From NCBI RefSeq assembly GCF_030362855.1, contig NZ_JAUCBP010000007.1:244675-308674 (forward strand): DNA of 64,000 bases. Reading direction: 5' to 3'. Shown piece by piece: positions 1 to 8,450 of this stretch (within the stretch, counting starts at the first letter, position 1; each line of letters begins with the position of its first letter). The translations under genes and the position numbers were made by a program. Origin of the DNA: Neoalteromonas arenosi. GTDB lineage: Bacteria; Pseudomonadota; Gammaproteobacteria; Enterobacterales; Alteromonadaceae. A model generated the notes under the pieces. The model worked only from the letters and a program-made list of their open reading frames with translations. It was not told the DNA's origin and ran no database searches.

Positions 1-309
1 GCACAGGCACGCGGATTAGATTGGTTGTGGTTTCCCATGGCGTCAGCTGTGCCGCCCGAAGAAGCCCGTGAAAATGAGTTGCGTCGATTATTTGAAACGG
101 CCCAAAGTGTCTTACAAAGAGGCGGCGGGATCTATCTGCACTGTGCTGCCGGCATTCATCGCACCGGAATGATGGCCTACGCGCTCCTGCGTTTTATTGG
201 GCAGTCCCATGATAAAGCTATGGCAACCCTTGGCGAGTGTCGCACTGAAACCTTTGAAGGGGTTGGCGCTGAGCGAATTGCTTGGGCTGAGCGGTTTGGA
301 CGTGGGTAG
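1..309 (+). CDS. Dual-specificity/tyrosine phosphatase-like protein, 3' part only
   Basis: The frame is open from base 1, so the gene begins before the window; the TTG at 25 is only the first possible internal start. The visible 102 residues contain the cysteine phosphatase loop HCAAGIHRTG, which fits the C-x5-R signature in which Cys attacks the phosphoester and Arg binds phosphate. It is followed by a helix of the kind seen in DSP folds (MMAYALLRFIG). The reaction is therefore probably dephosphorylation of phosphotyrosine, phosphoserine/threonine or another phosphoester. The substrate cannot be told. It ends 51 bases before a small secreted-protein gene on the same strand. Confidence 0.75.
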   Translation, partial: AQARGLDWLWFPMASAVPPEEARENELRRLFETAQSVLQRGGGIYLHCAAGIHRTGMMAYALLRFIGQSHDKAMATLGECRTETFEGVGAERIAWAERFGRG

Positions 310-360
310 ACTTATATTACTCTCAATCGCGACAGATGTATTTCAGAATGGAGACCAGTG

Positions 361-795
361 ATGAGAACACAACTTTACATTTTGATTTTCACTTTTATTT
401 TTTTGACATTTCTAACCAAACCTTTACATGCATCAGACCATGGTTGGCAGGTTGTAAATGATGGTGAAGGCTTTGCACTGATGAAAGGGGCGGAGAAATA
501 CCCTATTGACTTTGACGTCGGCACACCGCGGTATTTGGAAACGATTCAATTGAATGAAAACTTTCACGCAGTTGTGTATGCGAGCGGAGATGTTGGTACC
601 TCAACAATCATTCGTATCCAGCGCGCTCTGCTATTTAACGGCGAACGGTACCTAGACAATGTACCTTATCTGTATATCGATCTGCGCACTCAGAGTGAGC
701 TTGGACCTAAATGGGAAATATCAGCAGACAAGATAGTGATTACAGACCACGAATTAGGTGGGAAATGGGTGTTTGAGCATCAACAAAATAACTAA
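361..795 (+). CDS. Small exported protein of unknown function
   Basis: This is a 144-residue protein with a clear N-terminal signal peptide: a basic start, a strongly hydrophobic Phe/Leu/Ile stretch over roughly residues 5-20, and a likely cleavage after LHA-S. I chose the ATG at 361 over the GTG at 358 because GGAG at 350-353 lies 7 bases before it. The mature part is rich in beta-forming sequence and has no Cys pair or catalytic motif that I recognise. It follows the phosphatase fragment by 51 bases and could share its transcript. Function unknown; probably periplasmic. Confidence 0.7.
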   Translation: MRTQLYILIFTFIFLTFLTKPLHASDHGWQVVNDGEGFALMKGAEKYPIDFDVGTPRYLETIQLNENFHAVVYASGDVGTSTIIRIQRALLFNGERYLDNVPYLYIDLRTQSELGPKWEISADKIVITDHELGGKWVFEHQQNN

Positions 796-901
796 CTATG
801 CAAATTCAACACTTTTCCCTAAGGTTTTATGATTAGTGCTGCACTTTTATCGGGCAGCAATGGTATTCTTTGTTCTTTGAAATCAGCTTAAGTAATCTCC
901 A

Positions 902-2134
902 GTGAGTTTAAACGTATACCTCGTCGGCGGTGCCGTACGCGACCAACTAATGGGCAAAGATGCCCACGATAAAGACTACGTTGTGGTAGGGGCGACGCCT
1001 GTGCAGATGAAAAAGCTCGGCTACCAGAGCGTCGGCGCTGACTTTCCCGTATTTTTGCATCCAGAAACCAAAGATGAATATGCGCTTGCCCGTACTGAGC
1101 GTAAAAGTGGTCGGGGTTATCACGGATTTGTGGTTGATGCGAGTGAGTCGGTTACTCTCGAAGAGGATTTAGCGCGGCGCGATCTAACCATTAACTCGAT
1201 GGCTCAAGACGCTAGCGGCAATATCGTTGATCCATTTAACGGTCAGCAAGATTTGGCAAACAAAGTCCTCAGACACACCACCGAGGCCTTTTGTGAAGAT
1301 CCGGTGCGAGTGCTGCGTGTCGCACGCTTTTTAGCTAGATTTGGTGATGACTGGAGCATCCATGCTGATACCTTGGCATTAATGCAGCAAATGCAAATTG
1401 ACGGTGAATTAGATCACTTAGTTGCAGAGCGCGTTTGGAAAGAAATGGAAAAAGCCTTAGGCGAGCCTCATCCAGACTTATTTTTTAAAACCTTGGATGG
1501 CTTGGGCATATTTCCTGAGATTGAAGTCATGCATGGTGTTGAGCAACCACAGCAATATCATCCGGAAGGCGATGTATTTATCCATACCATGCTGACTCTG
1601 CGTCGCGCTGCGGAACTGGGGTTTTCGCGCGAGACGGTATTTGCGTGTTTGACTCACGATTTCGGTAAGCCAGTTACCTATCAAATGCACGGAAATTTGC
1701 ATGGCCACGAACAAGCCGGTGTATCTGTGGTTGAAGCGTTTTGCGAGCGTTGGCGGGTACCCACCCGATATAAGCAGTTAGGCATGCTCACCAGTGAAAA
1801 TCACACCCGACTGCACCGTATGTTTGAATTAACACCGAAGAAACTGCATCGGTTAATCATTACCTCAATGAACGCACTCGAGCATCCTGAACGGTTCGAG
1901 CAGTTTGTGCAAGCCTGCCAGTGTGATGCGCAAGGTCGTGGCGAAACACTGCGGGAAAAGCCTTATAAACAAGCAGACTTTGCTCGAACTCTTGTCAATG
2001 ATATGAAGGCTTTTGATAAAAAAGCCGCGGTGCAAGAGGCATTGAGCCGCGGTCGAACCGGCCCAGCAATTGGGGAAGCGGTGCGGGTATCTGAGATTGA
2101 TTGGATCCGGCAGTACATAAAGCAAAAGGCATAG
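902..2134 (+). CDS. cca: Multifunctional CCA protein (tRNA nucleotidyltransferase)
   Basis: It adds or repairs the 3' CCA end of tRNAs without a nucleic acid template, in the cytoplasm. The N-terminus carries the class II nucleotidyltransferase signature VGGAVRD (about residues 8-14), the DKDYVV metal-binding strand and the RRDLTINSMA motif. The C-terminal half has an HD phosphohydrolase domain (FACLTHDFGKP, about residues 248-258), as in the Escherichia coli enzyme with added phosphatase and phosphodiesterase activity. Its 410 residues match the usual gammaproteobacterial length. It starts with GTG and has no strong Shine-Dalgarno sequence. It converges on the 2169-3404 gene, with an inverted repeat between them. 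Confidence 0.95.
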   Translation: MSLNVYLVGGAVRDQLMGKDAHDKDYVVVGATPVQMKKLGYQSVGADFPVFLHPETKDEYALARTERKSGRGYHGFVVDASESVTLEEDLARRDLTINSMAQDASGNIVDPFNGQQDLANKVLRHTTEAFCEDPVRVLRVARFLARFGDDWSIHADTLALMQQMQIDGELDHLVAERVWKEMEKALGEPHPDLFFKTLDGLGIFPEIEVMHGVEQPQQYHPEGDVFIHTMLTLRRAAELGFSRETVFACLTHDFGKPVTYQMHGNLHGHEQAGVSVVEAFCERWRVPTRYKQLGMLTSENHTRLHRMFELTPKKLHRLIITSMNALEHPERFEQFVQACQCDAQGRGETLREKPYKQADFARTLVNDMKAFDKKAAVQEALSRGRTGPAIGEAVRVSEIDWIRQYIKQKA

Positions 2135-2157
2135 TAGGTCCGATTGACCTACTATGC
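2129..2157. terminator. Perfect inverted repeat, probable bidirectional terminator
   Basis: Two perfect 12-base arms, 2129-2140 and 2146-2157, flank a 5-base loop between two convergent genes. The arm on the plus side includes the cca stop codon. On the minus strand the hairpin is followed by a short CTTTT stretch; on the plus strand a TTTT lies 7 bases after it. This suits transcription stop in both directions. Confidence 0.6.
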
Positions 2158-2168
2158 ATCGACTTTTG

Positions 2169-3404
2169 TTATTCCTGCATGCTATCGATAATGGCTTTAA
2201 ATTGAGCCTCTGTTAAACCAAGCCCGGCAGCGATTTGATTGATAGCCTGAACTTCTGAATCGTCTGCTTGCCCATCAGCCCATGCGACCATCAGGGCTGT
2301 TTTAATCACTAACGCTCGGCCTTCGTCACTCAGGTAGTGACTGGCTTTAGCCGCAAAATCTAAGATATTAAAGTCCGAGCTAAGTCCTTCTATTGCAGCT
2401 TGTACTGCTTGGGTGTCAACGTCTTCACCCGTGACCTTGCCGCACAAATCAGCGATAGTATCTATTTCTTCTTGCTCAACCACACCATCCGCTTTCGCCA
2501 TATGACCGAGTATGGTGAGTAGAATTTGTTTCACTTCCATTTCGGCAGGAATTTCGACGCTGGGCGCGTTACTTGAATCCTGCACAAACTCGTGAATAGC
2601 TTGGTCAACAACAAGGTCTTCAACCAGGGTCTTCTGATCGATTGATAACTTGTCTTTTTCGATCTTACGGATATTTTTACGCAGTGAAATAGCATGTGTT
2701 TGGCCACATTTTTTACACCACTCTTCATCAATTGAATAGTGCTCTCCAGCCTGATTGACCTCATGAGCGGTAACCGGTAGAGCGTCCTTGATAAAACTTA
2801 AGTCACCTTGCAGAAATTGATTTTTCATAGCCGCTTCATCATCCGCATTGAACAGCATCAAGTTATTGTCTTCCTCTGCCCAGTTATTGCAGTTTTCACA
2901 ATAGACGCGACTTGAAGAATAGGTATAGGCCATGTAAATCGGTGTCACTATCAAACCCAAAGCTTCTAAACCCCACGCGATCCATAGCATGCCTCCGTCA
3001 AAGGTAGAGCCTTTGACTTCAAAGTAACCAACCTCGGCGATGTAATTGGCTGACTCCCACAAAAAGATGGGATTTAAGGCGAACTCTGCAATAGTGTAAT
3101 CAGATAATTCAGCATAGAGTTCTGCGTGCGACATATAGGTAACACTTATGCCTAAAAATGCACCAATCAGTAAGCTAAGACCGATATTCCGGACATGTCC
3201 TATAACTATCATTTGCCGTGCCAACCAGCCTAAACCGAAACTCGCGCCAGCGAAAATAACTAAACTTAGATAAATGATGGGGTTAATGAATAAGGCCATG
3301 GTATAAAGCCAACTGACTAACAAGGCGCCAACAATAGCAACTGGAATGACAACAAATGATTTAGGGCCAATCTTGCCGGAAGGTTTGTATACTGCGTAGC
3401 TCAT
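2169..3404 (-). CDS. Membrane protein with CxxC pairs and a C-terminal TerB-like domain
   Basis: This 411-residue protein begins with four hydrophobic segments (about 17-39, 41-60, 72-91 and 138-160). Two CxxC pairs follow, at Cys169/Cys172 and Cys230/Cys233, which could form a zinc ribbon. The last 115 residues look like TerB: alpha-helical, with acidic ADGVVEQEE (305-313) and ADGQADDSE (376-384), the acidic helix-turn spacing known in TerB/DjlA-type domains. TerB domains occur in tellurite-resistance-type stress systems and bind metal in some cases. It is the last gene of a run of eight minus-strand genes and starts 20 bases after the ATPase gene ends. I infer a membrane component of the same system; no activity can be assigned. 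Confidence 0.75.
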   Translation of the reverse strand: MSYAVYKPSGKIGPKSFVVIPVAIVGALLVSWLYTMALFINPIIYLSLVIFAGASFGLGWLARQMIVIGHVRNIGLSLLIGAFLGISVTYMSHAELYAELSDYTIAEFALNPIFLWESANYIAEVGYFEVKGSTFDGGMLWIAWGLEALGLIVTPIYMAYTYSSSRVYCENCNNWAEEDNNLMLFNADDEAAMKNQFLQGDLSFIKDALPVTAHEVNQAGEHYSIDEEWCKKCGQTHAISLRKNIRKIEKDKLSIDQKTLVEDLVVDQAIHEFVQDSSNAPSVEIPAEMEVKQILLTILGHMAKADGVVEQEEIDTIADLCGKVTGEDVDTQAVQAAIEGLSSDFNILDFAAKASHYLSDEGRALVIKTALMVAWADGQADDSEVQAINQIAAGLGLTEAQFKAIIDSMQE

Positions 3405-3424
3405 GCTTTTTCCTATTTTTATCG

Positions 3425-4843
3425 TTATTGATTTGAATGGGTTTTTTCAACATATCGCTGATAATATTCAGATGATTTAAACCGCTCATACCACTGCTGG
3501 GGTTCAATCAATCGCTTCGAAATATCGTTTTCGTCGGTCATCTCTAATATGTCAAATATGACCTTGGGAGAGTGGTGCGGTGAAATACGTTTTTCTGTGA
3601 AATACTCGATCGCGTCAGGTTGTGATGGACCGTAATAGGCCATATAACCACCGGTGTCCAAGACCAATAAATAATCCATCATTGCCAACGATTCAATATC
3701 AGGGGTATGAATCGTTAATACTACGCCCGTGCCATTATCAGCTAGAGTGCGAAAGACCTGCATAATTTTGCTCGTATCCCCTGCGGAAAGGCCAGAGCAA
3801 CATTCATCAGCAAATAAGAACTTAGGTTCCAGTACCATTTCCATCGCAAGGTTTACACGTTGGCGCTGGCCTCCACTAATAACATTGGCTCTGTGGTTTA
3901 CTACGTGTGTTAAGCCAACCATTTGCACAATTTCCAATGCACGTTTCGTAAGTGCTTCATTTGGCCATGAGATTGGTAACCGTAGCTTACTAGCGTACTC
4001 AATATTTTCGAGTACGGTTAAGTAGTCTTGGACAACATCGAACTGTGGTACGTATTTTAATTTCCGGCTTAAGGTCTGGTTCTTGAGCAATGACCGACCA
4101 TTCAAATGGAGTTTACCCTCACTTGGTTCTTTTAAACCGCATAAAACCTTCATTAATGTTGATTTACCAGCACCGCTTGGGCCAATAATTCCTACAAAAG
4201 AACCTGAATGTAGCTTTAAATTGATGTCATGTAAGATGCTTCTGCCAGACTCTGTTTTGACAGATAGTGCTTTTGTTTGCAAGACGTCATTTTCCGCGAC
4301 ACACACTTCGAGTTCATTATTGCTGGCATCAAGTGAGAAATCATACCTGTCAATGCGGATGGTTTTTTCACTCAAAGTTTTGCTTGGCCGGTCATTCATC
4401 GATATTTGCCAACTCTTGTCAAAGCTGATGCTGCCGGCCAGCCAATCAAGCGTCGGGGAATTCAATTGGATATCGCACTGAGGATTAGCTCCGAGACTGT
4501 ACCTTCTAGACGGCTCGAGTTTATAGTAATGAACATTTTTCTTTGAGAAATTGGAGGTCAGATCTTTACGACCCTGCTCAAGCGCTTTTTCAATATCTTT
4601 TATACAAAAGCTGACTTTTTCAGACCCTAAACACAACTTTCGAGTTTTATCGACTCTAGCAACCGAGACAGTTTGTCGATTGACTAACAATATACTTGTC
4701 TGACTGATATCGCGGACCAAAAAAGAGCCATCATCTAGCTTCATAATTAAGACATGCTTTTCTGCGACCAGATGATGATCAATTTGAAATAAGTTTTCAG
4801 CACTACTGCCTATAGTAAAGCTTGCTGGTAACGAATCCCCCAT
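3425..4843 (-). CDS. ABC transporter ATPase with N-terminal FHA-like domains
   Basis: It is 472 residues long. Residues about 1-80 and 110-175 look like two FHA (phosphothreonine-binding) folds, for example YSLGANPQCDIQL at 115-127. The first has IGSS where FHA domains usually have GR, so phosphopeptide binding is uncertain. The nucleotide-binding domain follows: Walker A GPSGAGKST (221-229), signature ISGGQRQRV (322-330) and Walker B FLFADE (342-347), of ABCG-like type. Its start is 1 base after the permease stop, with GAAGG upstream, so the two are almost certainly co-translated and form one transporter. The layout recalls mycobacterial Rv1747 (FHA-FHA-ATPase-permease in one chain), here split in two. 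Substrate unknown; export direction inferred from the ABCG-like class. Confidence 0.85.
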   Translation of the reverse strand: MGDSLPASFTIGSSAENLFQIDHHLVAEKHVLIMKLDDGSFLVRDISQTSILLVNRQTVSVARVDKTRKLCLGSEKVSFCIKDIEKALEQGRKDLTSNFSKKNVHYYKLEPSRRYSLGANPQCDIQLNSPTLDWLAGSISFDKSWQISMNDRPSKTLSEKTIRIDRYDFSLDASNNELEVCVAENDVLQTKALSVKTESGRSILHDINLKLHSGSFVGIIGPSGAGKSTLMKVLCGLKEPSEGKLHLNGRSLLKNQTLSRKLKYVPQFDVVQDYLTVLENIEYASKLRLPISWPNEALTKRALEIVQMVGLTHVVNHRANVISGGQRQRVNLAMEMVLEPKFLFADECCSGLSAGDTSKIMQVFRTLADNGTGVVLTIHTPDIESLAMMDYLLVLDTGGYMAYYGPSQPDAIEYFTEKRISPHHSPKVIFDILEMTDENDISKRLIEPQQWYERFKSSEYYQRYVEKTHSNQ

Positions 4844-4844
4844 G

Positions 4845-6188
4845 CTAGCAACCTTCAGATAATCGTTTAGAGGTAATCATTAAACCTACTTTTGTAATTA
4901 AGAGACCTAAAATGCAAATAGCTAACAATGCAACATAACATTTCCACAAATGATAATGAGTGAACAACAGAGGCCTGCCTTCAACATTGGCTAAGAAGTC
5001 TTGCCATAAAGCGAGCCTGACTCCCGCGAGATGTTGACCTTGCTTGACATCTTTGACGATTGACTCAACATTTCGCCTAAAATTTTCATTAATTTTGCTT
5101 ACAATATTTGTAGTAGTTCTCTCATCTAATTGCTCGAGTAATTGGACAGCTCTTGCTTTATCTGTCGACTGTAGTGCAGATAAAATATCTCTATAAAGAG
5201 GATTTTCAGGGCGGAAACGTAAGCTATTACTAAGATGTGTGATGATAACTTTACTCGCGGTGGGATAGATTACACTATCGCTGAGTAAGTACTCGAATGA
5301 AGCTTCATCGGGTACCTTAACCTGAGCATAGTCATATTCCAAAAGCTCTTGTGTGAGACCATCTGTTAACTTGTTACCATTTTGTGCAAATGCGCTATTG
5401 TTTGTATCTATCGCGACACTATCAACTAAGACGCGCTTCAGATCACTCGTCATCAACTCGTACCCCCAACGCGAAGAAGTAATACTTGAAATGTTGTATA
5501 CAAGATTATTCATTTCAACAGCCGGTTTAATTACCGAGCCTGATAGTAAGATTTGTAAAATGAGGTAAAACGGCAGAAATGCACTCGCTGCCGACGGTGT
5601 AGACATGAAGCTTGAAATAGCTAATGCAAGCGCCACGCTGGCAAGGCTGATTAACACCATATTACTAATGATGAATATAAATACATCCAGACGCAGAACG
5701 GCATATAACCCAAGCTCTGTTGCATCATTGCTGGTTAAGCCAGATGCCTCTGGAGCATTGACTGTTGGAAGAATGATAAACAGTAAATGAAACACTACGG
5801 CAAACAAAACACATTGCATTACCGCAAGCATACCCAGATAAATAAATCGAGCAGTCACAAAATCGAAATCGTGTAAAAAACTGATACGCTCTTGAAGATA
5901 CAGTCGCCAATAGCTTGGTATCTCAAGCATCGCTTTAGACGTTCCAAACCAAACTGCAGACAATACACTCAGAAATAATACTGTTTGAGAAGACTCTAGT
6001 TCAAAGAGATGTCTTGAATGAGCGAATGTGCCTTGATGCTCAGTAAATACCAAATAGAACGCTATTGCTAATAGCGGCGCTTGGACAAGAGAAATGCGAA
6101 GATCACTTTTATTCCGCACAAATCCAAGCAAGCTTCGTTGCAGCTGGGCATTGATTTGGTTGATGTGAAATTGAAAAAATCTGAGCAT
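4845..6188 (-). CDS. ABC-2 type permease partner of the FHA-like ATPase
   Basis: The protein has about 447 residues, with hydrophobic segments near 34-52, 73-90, 118-140, 173-197 and 205-222, a long soluble loop over about 240-390, then a last segment near 415-435. This is the ABC-2/ABCG permease plan with a large extracytoplasmic loop. I prefer ATG at 6188 to GTG at 6191 because a GGAG is 7 bases before the ATG. It is followed after 1 base by the ATPase gene, so the two should assemble as an inner-membrane exporter. Two exported-protein genes precede it in the operon and may be cargo or envelope partners. Substrate cannot be read from the sequence. Confidence 0.8.
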   Translation of the reverse strand: MLRFFQFHINQINAQLQRSLLGFVRNKSDLRISLVQAPLLAIAFYLVFTEHQGTFAHSRHLFELESSQTVLFLSVLSAVWFGTSKAMLEIPSYWRLYLQERISFLHDFDFVTARFIYLGMLAVMQCVLFAVVFHLLFIILPTVNAPEASGLTSNDATELGLYAVLRLDVFIFIISNMVLISLASVALALAISSFMSTPSAASAFLPFYLILQILLSGSVIKPAVEMNNLVYNISSITSSRWGYELMTSDLKRVLVDSVAIDTNNSAFAQNGNKLTDGLTQELLEYDYAQVKVPDEASFEYLLSDSVIYPTASKVIITHLSNSLRFRPENPLYRDILSALQSTDKARAVQLLEQLDERTTTNIVSKINENFRRNVESIVKDVKQGQHLAGVRLALWQDFLANVEGRPLLFTHYHLWKCYVALLAICILGLLITKVGLMITSKRLSEGC

Positions 6189-6239
6189 CACATAGCTCCA
6201 GTTTAACAGCTGGGCTGCATCCGTGCATTCCCGTTCATG

Positions 6240-6668
6240 CTATCGATAACAAACTGCAAAATTAGAATAACCATACCCCGAGTACATTTTTACACGAACG
6301 TAAAAAGTACCTGTCCATCTTGGAGTAACCTCCACGATTGGAAGTGCATCAGTCTGAGTGTCTTTGTCAATTTCATTCCAGTCTTCGTCATACAAGATGA
6401 TGTCCAAATCATCAACAGAGTAGTCGCCAGCTGCAAAAATATAGTACTTGTTGCCTTCGTATAACGTTGTTGAATAGGTATATTTTTGGCCTTGTGATAA
6501 TCGCTCACCTCGAGCTCTATCACGACAACTGACACCGTATTCGTATTGTATAAAATTTGCCAAGGTGCGCAGTCGCTCCATTGATTGAGCGTCCGACGCT
6601 ATAACAGAAGCAGAGGGCATGCTGATAGCCGCAGCGAATAAAGCGGTTGTAATAAATCTCTTTAACAT
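6240..6668 (-). CDS. Exported protein with a C-terminal PPC-like beta domain
   Basis: This is a 142-residue protein with a signal peptide (cleavage probably after VIA at about residue 24). The C-terminal 85 residues resemble the bacterial prepeptidase C-terminal (PPC) beta-sandwich: hydrophobic-polar strands ending in WTGTFYVRVKMYSGYG. Two Cys (in VSCRD and at the end in VCYR) could form a disulfide. GGGAG lies 8 bases upstream of the ATG. It sits between a second exported-protein gene and the ABC permease. The PPC assignment rests on pattern only. A role as periplasmic or surface partner of the transporter is inference. Confidence 0.65.
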   Translation of the reverse strand: MLKRFITTALFAAAISMPSASVIASDAQSMERLRTLANFIQYEYGVSCRDRARGERLSQGQKYTYSTTLYEGNKYYIFAAGDYSVDDLDIILYDEDWNEIDKDTQTDALPIVEVTPRWTGTFYVRVKMYSGYGYSNFAVCYR

Positions 6669-6688
6669 GATTTGTTCTCCCTTTCCTT

Positions 6689-7486
6689 CTAACTATAAAC
6701 AATTGCGAGTGCGTCGCGGATTAAGATGATATCGGCTTTCGTTATCTCTCCACGCGCTTTAGCTAGAATTGGTTGGATAGCGTTTAGAGAGGCGATTAAT
6801 TCAGCGGTCTGAGGTTGTTTTGCAAATTCAGCATTGGCTTTATTTGTAAAGTAGTCAACAAAGTAACTCGTAATCGTAGACCAACGAAACAAGCCCAATT
6901 GCTGAGCCGTTGGCTCATCGATCTCGGCGACTGATTTAGCCCCCAAGTACATTACCTTAAAGGTCGCTGCGGCCAGTGCTAGATTAGCTTCATCTTTAAT
7001 GTCTTGGTTATCTCTGAGACGAGGAAACACTTCACTGGTCAGGCTGTCTAGTTCACGCTGCAAAGCTTGAGTGTCTAATTTATCCGACTCAATAAGTCTT
7101 TTCATCCGATCGAGTCGACCTTTCATCTCGGGACTGTTGTCTAATGCCAAAATAGCGGAACTTGCTTCTGCAAGAGTTTCGTCAGAAGGGGATTTACCAT
7201 CATCCAATGAAGTAATAACAAGCGCGACATCAGATAGTGTAGTGCCCACTTCAAAAGCACGTTCAGCGCCGCTCATTGAGCCGTAGTTTTTGCTCTCTAT
7301 TTCGATCGAACTAGCCCAACCATTATTTATATTCATCCTAGAGGCTATTGAATAAAGTTCATTTACGGACGGCAAATATTCCAACACCGTTTCATTGTCC
7401 TGAGATAGCGCTGGTGGTGCTATCAGCATAGTAGTGAGAGCCAATACTCCTGGCGAAATTTTCAGTTTTATCAGATCTTTAATCAT
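6689..7486 (-). CDS. Exported helical protein of unknown function
   Basis: It has 265 residues and an N-terminal signal peptide (hydrophobic about residues 13-27, likely cleavage after ALS-Q). The mature region is mostly helical and rich in Ala, Leu and charged residues. It has no Cys, no catalytic signature and no repeat that I recognise. The last third has a pattern of helices (AELIASLNAIQPILAKARGE) like a small periplasmic helical bundle. It lies between the kinase-like gene and the PPC-like gene with gaps of 33 and 20 bases, so it is almost certainly in the same operon. Function unknown. Confidence 0.65.
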   Translation of the reverse strand: MIKDLIKLKISPGVLALTTMLIAPPALSQDNETVLEYLPSVNELYSIASRMNINNGWASSIEIESKNYGSMSGAERAFEVGTTLSDVALVITSLDDGKSPSDETLAEASSAILALDNSPEMKGRLDRMKRLIESDKLDTQALQRELDSLTSEVFPRLRDNQDIKDEANLALAAATFKVMYLGAKSVAEIDEPTAQQLGLFRWSTITSYFVDYFTNKANAEFAKQPQTAELIASLNAIQPILAKARGEITKADIILIRDALAIVYS

Positions 7487-7519
7487 TGTGATTAATCCCT
7501 ACGATATTGCGTTTTAGAA

Positions 7520-8311
7520 TTATTCTGCTTGTTGACTTCGCAGAAAGTTTTCGAAGCTTTGCTGTTTTAGCATCGCAATGTTTTCAAGTTGCTCAGCTTG
7601 CGCATCGCGCAATGCCAAACGCCGAGAAATTTTTCTCAAATTCTTCACTTCAACCAGAGATAGTTCGTCATCAGCAAGTGCGACACGAACTGCATCGCAA
7701 TAAATCCACGCTTGAAAAAATACAAAGTCGTCTAACTGACGCATTTGTTCGTCAGATATTTTTTGATGGCTACTATTAAGACGACAAAGAAGGTAATTGG
7801 CGACCTCATGAGGAATATCAGGTTGGTCGAATCCCACAGTCTCACTTGATGTGGGAACAGCGAGATTGAACAAGCTGAATCCTATCGATTTTAAAGTGTC
7901 ATGCTCTGTCACTGGGGACTTAAATTGGGAGGGGGGCACCGGTATAAAACGAAGATGATTGGAGCGATTGACAAAAACATTGTCGATACTATGAATTAAA
8001 ACGCCCTCTAGATGTTCCTTCATATATTGCAATAGGTGGATTAGACGCGTTAGAAGAATTAGCTTTTTTATGGTGGCAACGTGCTGTATTTTATCGATCA
8101 GTGGAGCGTACTCATCTGAGTCTACCTGAAGCTCCACAGTTACTCCGCTTTGCAAGAAAGAGCTTTGAGTGATAGTGAAGGTATAATTGCAGTCGAGCTC
8201 TGCGTATTGTCGAACGTAGGCTTCATACAGATTGCCACAGCTTGCATCTGAGTTGATACGCAACGAGTGTCTAGAAGGGGTCAGATTCCATCCATTTGCA
8301 GCACTGATCAA
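7520..8311 (-). CDS. Divergent kinase-like protein with TerB-like tail
   Basis: This 263-residue soluble protein starts at a TTG with AGGGA 8 bases upstream; no in-frame ATG lies nearby. Residues 105-115, LIHSIDNVFVN, resemble the catalytic loop of protein-kinase-like folds (H-x-D-N with a hydrophobic strand). Residues 136-150, EHDTLKSIGFSLFNL, resemble the kinase F-helix pattern D-x-x-SLG-x-x-LF-x-L. No glycine loop, VAIK lysine or DFG is visible, so I expect a pseudokinase or very degenerate kinase. The tail (about 185-250) has ADDELSLVEVKNL, like one TerB-like repeat. It might give phospho-signal or scaffold input to the FHA-like ATPase. All of this is by pattern and needs structure comparison. 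Confidence 0.55.
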   Translation of the reverse strand: MISAANGWNLTPSRHSLRINSDASCGNLYEAYVRQYAELDCNYTFTITQSSFLQSGVTVELQVDSDEYAPLIDKIQHVATIKKLILLTRLIHLLQYMKEHLEGVLIHSIDNVFVNRSNHLRFIPVPPSQFKSPVTEHDTLKSIGFSLFNLAVPTSSETVGFDQPDIPHEVANYLLCRLNSSHQKISDEQMRQLDDFVFFQAWIYCDAVRVALADDELSLVEVKNLRKISRRLALRDAQAEQLENIAMLKQQSFENFLRSQQAE

Positions 8312-8450
8312 GTAAGCGTTCCCTATTGAAAATCTTCAAAACTGAGTTTAAGACTAGTTGATTTTTAACCAGTTGCAAACTTGCAACACTTTCACTTAGC
8401 TAAAGCGAGCATCTAATGCAAGTGATTGATTAACTGCATGAATAAGCCTG

